46,260 nucleotides of DNA from NCBI GenBank assembly GCA_903884235.1, contig CAISEB010000019.1:1-46260 (forward strand). Reading direction: 5' to 3'. This document shows positions 31,350-40,670 of the stretch, piece after piece. The notes under the pieces were generated by a model. That model was given only the letters and a program-made list of their open reading frames with translations. It made no database searches and had not been told where the DNA came from. Source of the DNA: an uncultured Pseudomonadota bacterium (GTDB lineage: Bacteria > Pseudomonadota > Gammaproteobacteria > Steroidobacterales > Steroidobacteraceae). Every line of letters starts with the position of its first letter. Within the stretch, counting starts at the first letter, position 1. The position numbers were made by a program, and so were the translations under genes.

Positions 31350-32093
31350 ATGTCCGCCACGCCCGATACCCCCGGCCCCGGTTCCGGCGCCCCAGACGAG
31401 ACCGTCTACAAGGGTCGGCGCCTGACTCGCGCGCGCCGCGTGCTGTACTGGTTCGGGACCCCGATCGCGATGCTGCTGGTGCGCTTCTGGTGGCTCACCT
31501 GTCGCGTGGTGCGCGTCGAGGGCGGGGAGCACATTTCCGCCGGGCTCGAAGGCGGTCCGCTGATTCCCGTGTACTGGCACCAGCATCAGCTGTTCTGCAC
31601 GCGCTTCCTGCTGCACCAGCGTGCCCGCGGCATGTCGCCCGGGTTCCTGATCAGCCCGTCGGTCGACGGCGAGATCCCGGCGATGATCGCCAAGCGGGAG
31701 AAGACCTACGTGATCCGGGGCTCGTCGAGCCACACCGGTGCGCGCACGCTGCGCGACTACTACGTGGCGTTGCAGAAGGGCGTCTCGCCGGCGATCACGG
31801 TCGATGGTCCCTACGGACCGCCGTTCGAATGCAAGCCCGGCGCGGTGCTGCTCGCACAGCTGTCCGGTAGACCGATCGTCGCGATGACGTTCCACGCCGA
31901 CCGGGCGTGGCTGTTCCGGGCCTGGGACCGTTTCGTCCTGCCGTGGCCGTTCGCGCGCATCACGATCGTGGTCGGTCCGCCGCGCTACGTCCCGAAGCGG
32001 GTCGACGCGACGGAGGTGCTCCGCCTGCAGCAGGCCGTCACCGACGAGCTGAAGGACCTTTACCGCACCGCCCGCGAACTCGCCTCCGGCTGA
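31350..32093 (+). CDS. Lysophospholipid acyltransferase-like protein (DUF374 type)
   Basis: A 247-residue protein with one N-terminal membrane segment (VLYWFGTPIAMLLVRFWWL) and the DUF374 pattern: PVYWHQHQLF (catalytic His region), LISPSVDGEIPAMIAKR, VIRGSSSHTGARTLRDYY and TVDGPYGPPFECKPGAVLLA. Relatives include enzymes that add acyl groups to lipid A or phospholipids. The ATG at 31350 follows GAGGAG. It overlaps the convergent CDF gene by 34 bases at its 3' end. It may act in the neighbouring lipid cluster or in general envelope lipid synthesis. Confidence 0.82.
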   Translation: MSATPDTPGPGSGAPDETVYKGRRLTRARRVLYWFGTPIAMLLVRFWWLTCRVVRVEGGEHISAGLEGGPLIPVYWHQHQLFCTRFLLHQRARGMSPGFLISPSVDGEIPAMIAKREKTYVIRGSSSHTGARTLRDYYVALQKGVSPAITVDGPYGPPFECKPGAVLLAQLSGRPIVAMTFHADRAWLFRAWDRFVLPWPFARITIVVGPPRYVPKRVDATEVLRLQQAVTDELKDLYRTARELASG

Positions 32094-33148
32094 GGCGGGA
32101 TCCCGACCTGGCCGCAGTGCTGATCGCCGTCGGCGCAATCCGCCGGCTCGATCTGGATCGTCGAGTGCGTGATCCGGAACTCCTCGACGAGCACGTGCTT
32201 GAGGGCCGCGAGCGCGCCGGCGGCGTCTGCCCCGGGTGCCAGCCGTGCGTGCATCGTGAGGAGCGTCTCGCGCGGGGTCAGCGTCCAGGCGTGAACGTGA
32301 TGCACGTCGAGCACGGACGGCACCGCCGCCACCAGCCGATCCGCCAGGGACACGGCGTCGAACCCATCCGGCGAGCCTTCCTGGAGGACGTGGGCCGAAT
32401 GGCGCAGGAGCTGCCATGCGCCGCGCGCGATCAGCGCGGTCACGACAAGCGACAGCCAGGCGTCGGCCGCATACCACCCCGTGGCGATCACGATGCCGGC
32501 CGACAGCGCCGCGGCGCCGGAGCCGGCGAGGTCGCTGAGCACATGCAGGTACGCTGCACGGACGTTGAGGTCATGTTCGTCGCCGTGCAGCAACCAGGCC
32601 GCGAGGACGTTCACCACGAGGCCCCCGAGTGCGACCGCGAGGGCCATCGGCCCGTTGACCGGATGGGGGTGGAGCAGGCGCTCGCCGGCCTCGAACAGGA
32701 TCGCGATGACGATCCCGAGCAGCAGCAGCGAGTTCACGAACGCGGCGAGCACCTGCAGGCGCGTATGCCCGAAGGAGCGGGCGTGCGAGGCCGGGCGGCG
32801 AGCGAGGCGATGCGCGAAGAACGCGAGCGCGAGTGCGAGCGTGTCGACGAACATGTGGCCGGCATCCGCGAGCAGCGCGAGCGACCCGGACCAATAGCCG
32901 CCGACGGCCTCGACGATCGTGAACGAGCCAATCAGCCAGAAGGCGATCCCGAGCCCGCGGCCGGCGTGGTCGTGCCCATGATCGTGCCCATGGCCGTGCC
33001 CATGGCCGTGCCCATGGCCGTGCCCGTGTCCGGCATCGTGGTCGCGACCGTGGTCGTGCCCATGGCCATGCCCGGACCCGTGCGGGTGCCCGTGGGAGTC
33101 CGGCCGGTCGGTGCCGGGGCGGGTGTCGGTCTCGGTGGTCGGTGTCAT
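32060..33148 (-). CDS. Cation diffusion facilitator metal exporter with His-rich N-terminus
   Basis: A 362-residue CDF/CzcD-type proton-metal antiporter. Residues about 20-65 are almost only Gly and His with a few Asp, a likely zinc buffer. Six membrane segments follow; metal-site residues are in LLADAGHMFVDTLALAL (HxxxD) and LNVRAAYLHVLSDLAGSG (HxxxD). The C-terminal cytoplasmic domain (VLDVHHVHAWTL) is present. Substrate is probably zinc or cobalt. I chose ATG 33148. It converges with the acyltransferase gene and is divergent from the GGDEF-EAL gene. Confidence 0.92.
   Translation of the reverse strand: MTPTTETDTRPGTDRPDSHGHPHGSGHGHGHDHGRDHDAGHGHGHGHGHGHGHGHDHGHDHAGRGLGIAFWLIGSFTIVEAVGGYWSGSLALLADAGHMFVDTLALALAFFAHRLARRPASHARSFGHTRLQVLAAFVNSLLLLGIVIAILFEAGERLLHPHPVNGPMALAVALGGLVVNVLAAWLLHGDEHDLNVRAAYLHVLSDLAGSGAAALSAGIVIATGWYAADAWLSLVVTALIARGAWQLLRHSAHVLQEGSPDGFDAVSLADRLVAAVPSVLDVHHVHAWTLTPRETLLTMHARLAPGADAAGALAALKHVLVEEFRITHSTIQIEPADCADGDQHCGQVGIPPQPEASSRAVR
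32963..33100 (-). repeat. Short tandem repeat encoding the His-Gly tract
   Basis: The DNA behind the CDF His-rich tract is built of near-identical 6- and 12-base units (CGTGCCCATGGC repeated at least three times in a row, with variants either side). Such tracts can expand or contract in frame. Confidence 0.8.
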
Positions 33149-33357
33149 CGGGGCACTGTAGTGGCCCAGGCGGGCGGGGGCAATCAAGTCAAAAACTTCT
33201 GTGCGGACGGACAGTTATCTTGCAATCCTCGAAAATCATGACAGAATGACTCGCAACTCTATATAGCCGTGTCATTCCGTGAACTGTGCAACAGGTCCGG
33301 AAGCCGTACCGGCGGGCTGCGAGACTGGGGCAACAACCCGAAGTAGGGCTTGGTTCG

Positions 33358-36054
33358 ATGCCGATCGTGACAGGCGACGAGGATCGGGGGTTCACCGCCT
33401 CCGACATACTGGCGCCGCAGCGCTGGGCGCCTGCGGCCAGCCGCGTTGCATTCGGCCTCGATGTCACGTGCACCAAGATCGCGGTCGACTTCCAGAACCT
33501 CGAACCGGCGACCGCCGACGCGACCTTGCGCCAGAACCTCGACCTGCTGCGCGACGCGACCGGCACCGACGTCGCATTCCTCGCCAGCTACGACAGTCTC
33601 GGCAATTCCATCCAGTCGATCGAAGTGTCCAAGGGCCTGTTCGTGCCCTGTTCCCCCGAGGTGCTGCGCGGCGAACCGCTCGCGCGCTTCCCGTGGATCC
33701 GCGAGCGCCTGACGCACACCCGCATCCTCGAGATCCGAGACACGCTCAGCGCGCGCCGCGAACACGCCGGCGAGGCGCAGCGCTTCGGCGAACTCGGCAT
33801 GCGGGCGCTGCTGCTCGTCGGGCTCGCCGTCCGTGGCCGGCCCTACGGCTTCCTCGGGCTCGCCGCCGGGGCACCTTGCGTCGGCTGGGACGTCAATTTC
33901 CACCTGCTGCTCAAGCTGATCGGCAGCAGCCTCGCCGCGGGACTCGACCGGGTCGCGCTGCAGCGCGAAGTCGAGGACCTCAAGGAGCGCAATGCGCTCG
34001 CGCTGCCGTGCACCAACGAGGGTCTCTGGGACTACGACGCCGGCAGCAACCGCACCTGGTTCTCGCCGCGCTGGAAGTCGATGCTCGGCTACGCCGAGGA
34101 CGAGCTGACGCGCGCCCCGGATTGGAACAAGCTCGTCCACCCCGACGACCTGCCACGCGTGTCGCAGATGATCCGCGAGCATGTCGCGGGCCGGTCGCCG
34201 CTGTTCGAGAGCATGCATCGCATGCGCCACCGCGATGGCGAGTGGCGCTGGGTGGTGTCGCGGGCGAAGGCCCACGTCGACAACGGCAGCCTGCGCCGGC
34301 TGATCGGCGTCGAACTCGACGTCACCGAGCGCAAGCTCTACGAGGAAGCGTTGTTCCGCGAGAAGGAGCGCGCGCAGATCACGCTGCAGTCGATCGGGGA
34401 TGGCGTGATCACCACCGACGAGCAGTCGCGGGTCGAATACCTGAACCCGGTAGCCGAGGAATTGACCGGCTGGCGCGTCGAGGACGCGATGGGGCGCAGC
34501 GTCGACGAGATCTTCCGCGCCTTCCACGAGGAGACCTGCGAGCCCCTCGAGAATCCGCTCGCGTCGGCGATCCGGCGCCTGCGTCCGGTGAAGTCCGTGC
34601 GACCGATGCTGTTCATCCGCCGCGACGGCAACGAGATCTACATCGAGTGCACGGCATCGCCGATCCGCGACGGCACCGGCACCGTGACCGGTGGCGTGCT
34701 CGTGTTCCACGACGTCAGCGAGTCGCGCGAGCTGAACCGCCGCCTGAGCTACCATGCGAGCCACGACGTGCTCACCGGCCTCGTCAATCGCCGCGAGTTC
34801 GAGAACCGGCTGGAGCGCGCGTTGCGCAGCGCCAAGGCGCGCGAGACCTCGTACGCCCTGTGCTATCTCGATCTCGACCAGTTCAAGATCGTCAACGATA
34901 CCTGCGGCCACAGCGCCGGCGACGCGCTGCTCGGCCAGGTCGGCCAGCTGCTGAAGACCAAGGTCCGTTGGCGCGACACGCTCTCGCGCCTCGGTGGCGA
35001 CGAGTTCGGCGTGCTCCTCGAGGCCTGCTCGCTGGACGATGCCCTGCGCACCGCCGAATCGCTGCGCGAGGCGGTTCGCAACTGCCGCTTCCAATGGGAG
35101 GACCGGACCTTCCGTCTCGGCGTCAGCATCGGTGTCGTGCCCATCACCCCGGAAAACGAGGATGTCGCCTCGGTGCTGTCGGCCGCCGACAGCGCGTCGC
35201 AGGCGGCGAAGGAGCAGGGCCGCAATCGCGTCCACTGCTTCGAGGAGAACGACCTCGATCTCATGCGTCGTCGCCGCGAGATGCAGTGGGCCGCGCGCAT
35301 CAACACGGCGCTCGAGGAAAGCCGCTTCGACCTGTACCGCCAGACCATCCTGCCGCTGCACGGCGGCGAAACGGGCCTGCACTACGAGATCCTGCTGCGC
35401 ATGCGCGACGAGCAGGGCAAGATCATCACGCCGGACAATTTCATCGCCGCGGCGGAGCGCTACGGGCTCACACCCTCGATCGATCGCTGGGTCGTCGAGA
35501 ACACGCTTCGCTGGCTCGTGTCCGAGGCCGACGAGCGCGACAAGCTCGCGATGTGCTCGATCAACCTGTCGGGCCAGAGCCTGGGCGACGACAAGTTCCT
35601 GCCATTCGTCATCGAGCAGTTCCATCGCACGGGCCTCGACGCGCGTCGCATCTGCTTCGAGATCACGGAGACCGCGGCGATCGCGAGCTTCTCTCAGGCG
35701 AACCGATTCATCCAGGCGCTGAAGGAGCTCGGTTGCAAGTTCGCGCTCGACGACTTCGGCACCGGCCTGTCCTCGTTCGGCTACCTCAAGCACTTCCCGG
35801 TCGACTTCCTGAAGATCGATGGCAGCTTCGTGAAGGAGATCCTCCGCGATCCGATCGACCGCGAGATGGTCCGGTCGATCAACGAGATCGGTCACCTGAC
35901 GGGCAAGCAGACGATCGCGGAGTTCGCCGAGAACGAGGAGATCATCTCGATGCTGCGCAATCTCGGCGTCGACTACGCGCAGGGCTATGGCGTCGCCCGC
36001 CCGCAGCGCATCCAGCGCAGCGGCTCCGACCGCAACGCGGTCATCGAGCCCTAG
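33358..36054 (+). CDS. GAF/PAS-GGDEF-EAL c-di-GMP signalling protein
   Basis: An 898-residue cytoplasmic protein. A GAF-like sensor (residues 40-200) is followed by two PAS domains (NEGLWDYDAGSNRTWFSPRW; ITLQSIGDGVITTDEQSRVE), a GGDEF domain with an intact site (GGDEF at 546-550) and an inhibitory RxxD site (R537-D540) exactly five residues before it, and an EAL domain (YEILLR, with E677; ALDDFGTGLSSF, with D798-D799; FEITETAAI). EAL reads EIL, a tolerated change. Both synthesis and breakdown of c-di-GMP are possible. No membrane segments, so it senses an internal signal. ATG 33358 lacks a strong ribosome site; the frame is open to 33286. Confidence 0.92.
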   Translation: MPIVTGDEDRGFTASDILAPQRWAPAASRVAFGLDVTCTKIAVDFQNLEPATADATLRQNLDLLRDATGTDVAFLASYDSLGNSIQSIEVSKGLFVPCSPEVLRGEPLARFPWIRERLTHTRILEIRDTLSARREHAGEAQRFGELGMRALLLVGLAVRGRPYGFLGLAAGAPCVGWDVNFHLLLKLIGSSLAAGLDRVALQREVEDLKERNALALPCTNEGLWDYDAGSNRTWFSPRWKSMLGYAEDELTRAPDWNKLVHPDDLPRVSQMIREHVAGRSPLFESMHRMRHRDGEWRWVVSRAKAHVDNGSLRRLIGVELDVTERKLYEEALFREKERAQITLQSIGDGVITTDEQSRVEYLNPVAEELTGWRVEDAMGRSVDEIFRAFHEETCEPLENPLASAIRRLRPVKSVRPMLFIRRDGNEIYIECTASPIRDGTGTVTGGVLVFHDVSESRELNRRLSYHASHDVLTGLVNRREFENRLERALRSAKARETSYALCYLDLDQFKIVNDTCGHSAGDALLGQVGQLLKTKVRWRDTLSRLGGDEFGVLLEACSLDDALRTAESLREAVRNCRFQWEDRTFRLGVSIGVVPITPENEDVASVLSAADSASQAAKEQGRNRVHCFEENDLDLMRRRREMQWAARINTALEESRFDLYRQTILPLHGGETGLHYEILLRMRDEQGKIITPDNFIAAAERYGLTPSIDRWVVENTLRWLVSEADERDKLAMCSINLSGQSLGDDKFLPFVIEQFHRTGLDARRICFEITETAAIASFSQANRFIQALKELGCKFALDDFGTGLSSFGYLKHFPVDFLKIDGSFVKEILRDPIDREMVRSINEIGHLTGKQTIAEFAENEEIISMLRNLGVDYAQGYGVARPQRIQRSGSDRNAVIEP

Positions 36055-36078
36055 CCGGTAGCAGCCGGCGGCGCCGGC

Positions 36079-36930
36079 TCAGGATCCGACCGAGAGCCTC
36101 ATCGAGAGGTCGATCGCGCGCACGTGCTTCGTGATCGCGCCGACCGAGATGAAGTCCACGCCCGTCGCGGCGACCGCGCGGATCGAGCCGAGGTCGATGC
36201 CGCCGGATGCCTCGAGCGCGAGCGGCCGGCTGCGATTCCGGTTCCGCGCGACCGCGAGGGCGAGGTCCGCGAGGCTGAATTCGTCGAGCAGCGCCATGTC
36301 CGCCTCGGCGGCGAAGGCCTCGTCGAGCTCGTCCAGCGTCTCCACTTCGACCTCGACGCGGGTCGCGGGCGCGAGCGCGCGCGCCGCCGCGACCGCCGCC
36401 CCGATCGAGCCCGCTGCCGCGATGTGGTTCTCCTTGATCAGGATCCCGTCATAGAGGCCGATGCGGTGGTTCGTGCCGCCGCCGCAGCGGACCGCGTACT
36501 TCTGGGCATTGCGCAGGCCCGGGAGCGTCTTGCGCGTGTCGAGGATCCGGCAGCCCGTGCCGGCGATGGCCTCCACGTAGCGCCGCGCCACCGTCGCGGT
36601 GCCCGACAGCAGCTGCAGGAAGTTCAGCGCCGAGCGCTCCCCGGTGAGCAGCGCGCGGGCCGGACCCTCGGCCTCGAACAGCAGCTGGCCGGGCGCGACC
36701 GCATCGCCGTCCCGGGCGTGCCAGCGCACCGTCACGGCGGGGTCCAGCGTCGCGAACACCGCGTCCACCCAGGGTGCGCCGCACAGCACCGCCGCCTCCC
36801 GGGTAATCACCCGAGCGTGGCCGCGGGCAGCCGCCGGGACGAGGCCCGCCGTGAGGTCGCCAGGGCCCACGTCCTCGGCGAGCGAGGCGGTGACAGTCGC
36901 AATCAGGTCGGGCGGAAGCGAGGTGTTCAT
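36079..36930 (-). CDS. nadC: Nicotinate-nucleotide pyrophosphorylase (quinolinate phosphoribosyltransferase)
   Basis: NadC converts quinolinate and PRPP to nicotinate mononucleotide in NAD synthesis. The 283 residues show [30 protein letters not shown], the substrate loop [20 protein letters not shown], then KENHI and EASGGI. I chose ATG 36930; the frame runs on to 37017 but that part is unlike the family. It converges on the GGDEF-EAL gene with a 24-base gap. Confidence 0.95.
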   Translation of the reverse strand: MNTSLPPDLIATVTASLAEDVGPGDLTAGLVPAAARGHARVITREAAVLCGAPWVDAVFATLDPAVTVRWHARDGDAVAPGQLLFEAEGPARALLTGERSALNFLQLLSGTATVARRYVEAIAGTGCRILDTRKTLPGLRNAQKYAVRCGGGTNHRIGLYDGILIKENHIAAAGSIGAAVAAARALAPATRVEVEVETLDELDEAFAAEADMALLDEFSLADLALAVARNRNRSRPLALEASGGIDLGSIRAVAATGVDFISVGAITKHVRAIDLSMRLSVGS

Positions 36931-37119
36931 TCCAAAAGCGTTACATGCAGCGCGACAAAAGAAAACCCGCAGTGCGTTTTTGCCGTAAACCCCGCATGGC
37001 CGCGTCGATCCGCGCACGCGTAGCCTCGACCCATTGGACGAGGCTTCGCGACCGCCCCCGCCCGGGTGGTCGCGACGCTGAATGACGATTGAGGCCCGAG
37101 CGGGCCAGGGAGCAGGATC

Positions 37120-38577
37120 ATGGAAACCCCCGCCGTCGCGGGCCTGCGTCGCGCGCTAGGCCCCCTTCCTAGCTGGCCGGTCTGTGGGCACACCGAGTGC
37201 CCGCAGCGCGACGACCTCGTGCTCGGCGCGCTCGATGCCCTCGCGGCCCACGTCGCCCTGCTCGACGAGCACGGCGTCATCCGTGCCGCCAATCAGCACT
37301 GGCGCCAGTTCGCGGCGACCACCGCCAGCGGCCCCGAGTCCGGCAGCGGCGTCGGCACGAACTACCTCGAGGCCTGCCGTCGGGCGCGCAGGCGTGGTGC
37401 GGTTGGCGCGGTGGCCGCGGTGGCCGCCGTCGAGCGCGCGCTCCTCGGCGAGGCGCACGAGTTTCCGTACTGCTGCGATACCGCCGACGGCCGGCGCTGG
37501 TTCCGTGCGCGCCTCGTGCCTTTCGACGCCGGTGATCGCCGGGGCGTCCTCGTCACGCACGAGGACATCACCTCGCGCAAGGCGCACAAGGACACGCTGG
37601 CGGCGCTGTCGCGGCATGCGGCCGAGGGCGCCATCGTGCTCGGCGCCGGCGGCACGATCGACTGGGTCGACGACGCGCTGCTGCAGATGACCGGACTGCG
37701 CCGCGAGCTGCTGCTCGGGCGTGCGATCAATTCGGCGCTCGGCGGGGACGGCGCGTCCGGCACGGTGCTGGAGGCGATCTACGCTGCGTTCCTGGCGCGG
37801 CGGCCCGGCACCGCGACCGTGCCGGTGTTGCGCGACGACGGGCAGGTGCTGATGGTGGAGGTGCACTTCGAGGTCGTCGACGGAGGACCGGGCGCGAGCG
37901 AGAACGAGAGCGAGAACGAGAGCTATGTCGCGACGCTCGTCGACGTCACGGAGCGGCGCCAGCTCGAGCATGCGATCGCGACGGTCGCCGACGAGGAGCG
38001 CCAGTCGCTCGCCCACGAGGTGCACGACGGCCTCGGCCATGAGCTGACGGCGGCGCGCCTTGCGATCTCGCTGGCCATCTCGCGGTGCGAGCCCGGGCGG
38101 GCCGAGCTCGAGATACTGCTGCGCGCCGAGACCGCGATCGAACGCGCCGCTGCGATGGCGCGCTCGATCACCAACGGCATCGTGCCGCTGCGCCGCGGCG
38201 TCCCGCTGCTGACGGCACTGGAGGCCTTCGCCGACAACATGAGCGTTCCCGGCGTCGTCAGCGTGACGCTGGAAGGCCGGATCGACGCCGCGCCCATCGG
38301 CAACGACGCGGACCAGCTCTACCGGATATGCCAGGAAGCGGTGGCCAATGCGATTCGCCACGCGCGCGCGCGCCACGTGTCGATCGTGCTCGAGGCGCGC
38401 CGGCGCGGATTCGAGCTCAGGATCACGGACGATGGCACGGGCTTCGAGGTCGGGGAGGGCGGGGCCGGCAAGGGGCTGCGAATGATGAGGCTGCGGGCCT
38501 CGAGCCTTGGAGGCCATCTCACCCTGCGTTCGGGGGTCGGCCAGGGAACCGTCGTCAGCTGCCTGATCGGCGAGTGA
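37120..38577 (+). CDS. PAS-domain histidine kinase of the NarL/DesK type
   Basis: A 485-residue soluble kinase. Two PAS-like sensor domains ([39 protein letters not shown]) precede the HisKA_3 dimerisation helix with the phosphoacceptor H302 ([19 protein letters not shown]). An HATPase_c domain follows ([44 protein letters not shown]). No membrane segments are present, so the signal is cytoplasmic. No response regulator gene is adjacent. A small acidic repeat (SENESENES) links the sensor and kinase. Divergent from nadC; the 189-base gap holds an 8-bp inverted repeat (37046-37053 with 37068-37075). Confidence 0.9.
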   Translation: METPAVAGLRRALGPLPSWPVCGHTECPQRDDLVLGALDALAAHVALLDEHGVIRAANQHWRQFAATTASGPESGSGVGTNYLEACRRARRRGAVGAVAAVAAVERALLGEAHEFPYCCDTADGRRWFRARLVPFDAGDRRGVLVTHEDITSRKAHKDTLAALSRHAAEGAIVLGAGGTIDWVDDALLQMTGLRRELLLGRAINSALGGDGASGTVLEAIYAAFLARRPGTATVPVLRDDGQVLMVEVHFEVVDGGPGASENESENESYVATLVDVTERRQLEHAIATVADEERQSLAHEVHDGLGHELTAARLAISLAISRCEPGRAELEILLRAETAIERAAAMARSITNGIVPLRRGVPLLTALEAFADNMSVPGVVSVTLEGRIDAAPIGNDADQLYRICQEAVANAIRHARARHVSIVLEARRRGFELRITDDGTGFEVGEGGAGKGLRMMRLRASSLGGHLTLRSGVGQGTVVSCLIGE

Positions 38578-38640
38578 CCGCCGGCGGGCGCCCGTCGTCC
38601 GGCGCCGGCCGCGGTGCGTGCCGCGGCCGGGCCATGGACA

Positions 38641-39240
38641 TCAGAACGGCAGGCCGTGGGCGTGACCGCCCATGCACATCAGCATCGGGATCGAGAGGAT
38701 GAAGTTCGTGCGCGAGGCGTACAGCGCGACCTTGCGCGCCTTCGCCTTTTCCTCGTCCGTCGCGGCGACGATGCCGAGGATCTTCTTCTGGTTCGGCCAG
38801 ATCAGAACCCAGACGTTGAAGAGCATGATCGTGCCGAGCCAGGCGCCGACGCCGATCGCGCGCTCCGTCGGGGCGAGCATGAACGCGTTGTGGATCGAGC
38901 CGTGGTAGAAGAACAGCGTGTACGCGCCCGACAGCCAGGTCACGACGGCGGCCCAGCGGAACCACGCGAGGGCGGTGGGCGCGATGTACTTCGAGATGCC
39001 GGCGCCGCCCGGGCCACCCTTGTCCGCGGCCGCGGCGGCGAGCCCGGGGACCTGGACGACATTGAAGTAGTACAGCAGGCCGATCCACATCACGCCAGAG
39101 ACGAGGTGCAGCCAGCGGACGATCGCCGCATGGTTCACGCCGAGCTCGCCGCCGGCGACGGCGGTCAGCGCGAGGCTGAGGACGATGGCGAGCACGAAGC
39201 CCGTCGTAATGGAGCCCTTGATGGAGGTGAGTGGATTCAT
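38641..39240 (-). CDS. PuuD-like urate hydroxylase-family membrane protein
   Basis: A 199-residue protein with about five membrane segments. The pattern WLHLVSGVMWIGLLYYFNVV, WFRWAAVVTWLSGAYTLFFY, GAWLGTIMLFNVWVLIWPNQ and NFILSIPMLMCMGGHAHG matches the membrane part of PuuD-type proteins, with a conserved His in helix 2. PuuD proteins that oxidise urate carry an added cytochrome c domain, which is absent here. No purine-degradation genes are near, so the role is uncertain; a heme-binding electron carrier is possible. Confidence 0.7.
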   Translation of the reverse strand: MNPLTSIKGSITTGFVLAIVLSLALTAVAGGELGVNHAAIVRWLHLVSGVMWIGLLYYFNVVQVPGLAAAAADKGGPGGAGISKYIAPTALAWFRWAAVVTWLSGAYTLFFYHGSIHNAFMLAPTERAIGVGAWLGTIMLFNVWVLIWPNQKKILGIVAATDEEKAKARKVALYASRTNFILSIPMLMCMGGHAHGLPF

Positions 39241-39374
39241 CGACTAGTCCCCTTGGAGTGTTCGCGACCGGGTGCGGTGAATTCCGCGCTGCCGGTCGCC
39301 GTTCGGTCGGGTAGGATAGGGGTTACCCACAGTTGTTTTCAACCGGCAAATCGGTCCGAGCCAGGCGCTTGCAA

Positions 39375-39575
39375 GTGAACGCGTCCGTCCCCAACTCGCC
39401 GTGCATCAGCGTCTGTAACATCGGCCCCGAAGGCTGGTGCCAGGGTTGTTTCCGGACGCTAGACGAGATCGCGGCCTGGATGCGCCTCGATGCGGCCAAC
39501 CGCGTCGCGGTGCTGAAGGCCTGCGATGCGCGGCGTGCGGCGGTTGTCCCAGGATCGCGTCTCGTCGGTCCCTGA
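39375..39575 (+). CDS. DUF1289 small Cys-rich protein
   Basis: A 66-residue protein with the DUF1289 signature SPCISVCNIGPEGWCQGCFR then TLDEIAAWMRL. Its four cysteines probably bind a metal. The start is GTG 39375. It is directly upstream of grxD, 28 bases apart. Function of the family is unknown, though it is often near redox genes. Confidence 0.85.
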   Translation: MNASVPNSPCISVCNIGPEGWCQGCFRTLDEIAAWMRLDAANRVAVLKACDARRAAVVPGSRLVGP

Positions 39576-39603
39576 GTCCGTATTTCAAAGAGGTTCGAAG
39601 CAG

Positions 39604-39936
39604 ATGAGCGAGTCAGATGTCAGCGCGCGGATAAACGCGCATCTTGCAGCGGCGCCGGTGGTGCTGTTCATGAAGGGCACGCCCGACTTCCCGCAGTGCG
39701 GCTTTTCGGCGCAGACCGCCGCGGCCCTGCAGGCGTGCAAGGCGCAGTACCACGCCGTGAACATCTTCGAGGATCCGGAGCTGCGCGAGGCCCTGAAGGC
39801 GCACTCGAACTGGCCGACCTACCCGCAGCTGTACGTCAACGGCGAGCTGGTCGGCGGTTGCGACATCGTCCTGCAGCTGTACCACAGCGGCGAGCTCGCC
39901 CAGATCGTCAGCCAGTCGGGTGCCGCGAACGCCTGA
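39604..39936 (+). CDS. grxD: Monothiol glutaredoxin (Grx4 type)
   Basis: This CGFS-type glutaredoxin carries [2Fe-2S] clusters with glutathione and hands them to target proteins. The 110 residues contain VVLFMKGTPDFPQCGFSAQT (active site CGFS), WPTYPQLYVNGELVGGCDIV and the expected C-terminal helix. Length is normal. Start ATG 39604 follows AGAGG at short distance. It converges with rnt. Confidence 0.96.
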   Translation: MSESDVSARINAHLAAAPVVLFMKGTPDFPQCGFSAQTAAALQACKAQYHAVNIFEDPELREALKAHSNWPTYPQLYVNGELVGGCDIVLQLYHSGELAQIVSQSGAANA

Positions 39937-39961
39937 CGGCGTTCCGTCCAGTACGCGCCGC

Positions 39962-40666
39962 TCAGCCCTCTTCGGGCTCGAGCGGCGAGGGCTCCAGCGG
40001 GTCGACCGGTGCGTCCTCGCTGGCTTCGACCAGGTTCGAGATGCGGCGCCGCGCGGCCTCGAATATCGGCCGGAACTGGTTGCAGATCTCGCAGAACAGG
40101 TCCGCCGTCTGCTCCGCGTCATAGCGCGCGGAATGCGCGGACTCCTTGTCCCACGTCAGGCCCGAGGCGATCACCGCCTTGGACAGTACCGTCTGTCCAA
40201 GCGCGACGCCCGCGAGGGTCGCCGTGTCGAAGCAGCTGAACGGGTGGAAGGGGTTTCGCTTGATGCCGGTGCGGGCCACCGCCGCGTTCAGGAAACCGAG
40301 ATCGAAGGCGGCGTTGTGGCCGACGAGGATCGCGCGCGTGCAGCCGGAGTCCTTGAGCGCCGTCCTCACTTCCTTGAACAGCCGGCCGAGCGCGTCGCGC
40401 TCCGGCAGCGCCGGACGCAGCGGATGGTGCGGATCGATGCCGTTCACGGCGAGTGATGCCGGGTCGAGGCGCGCCCCGGGGAACGGCTGGACGTGGAAGC
40501 GCCACGTCTCGCTGCGGCGCAGGTTGCCGTCCGGATCGAGCGTGAGGATCACGCCGGCGATCTCGAGCAGCGCATCGGTGCCGGAGATGAAGCCGCCGGT
40601 CTCGCAGTCCACGACCACCGGCAGGAAGCCGCGGAACCGCTCGCGAATCTCGTAGGGAAGGTTCAT
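39962..40666 (-). CDS. rnt: Ribonuclease T
   Basis: RNase T trims the 3' ends of tRNA and other stable RNAs. This DEDDh exonuclease has motifs VVVDCETGGF (D and E), VGHNAAFDLGFLNAAV (D) and HSARYDAEQTADLF (H and D), and SLAVNGIDPHHPLRPAL, all typical. The 234 residues include a short acidic, Pro-rich tail (PVDPLEPSPLEPEEG). It starts 4 bases after the pyrC stop, so it is the last gene of the peptidase-pyrC-rnt operon. Confidence 0.94.
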   Translation of the reverse strand: MNLPYEIRERFRGFLPVVVDCETGGFISGTDALLEIAGVILTLDPDGNLRRSETWRFHVQPFPGARLDPASLAVNGIDPHHPLRPALPERDALGRLFKEVRTALKDSGCTRAILVGHNAAFDLGFLNAAVARTGIKRNPFHPFSCFDTATLAGVALGQTVLSKAVIASGLTWDKESAHSARYDAEQTADLFCEICNQFRPIFEAARRRISNLVEASEDAPVDPLEPSPLEPEEG

Positions 40667-40670
40667 CGCG

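Noticed and set aside
33259-35895. 878-codon frame opposite the GGDEF-EAL gene
   Set aside because: Shadow of the real gene; composition is Arg/Glu/Ala-rich without domains.
36124-37023. 299-codon frame opposite nadC
   Set aside because: nadC on the reverse strand has all catalytic motifs; the forward frame has none.
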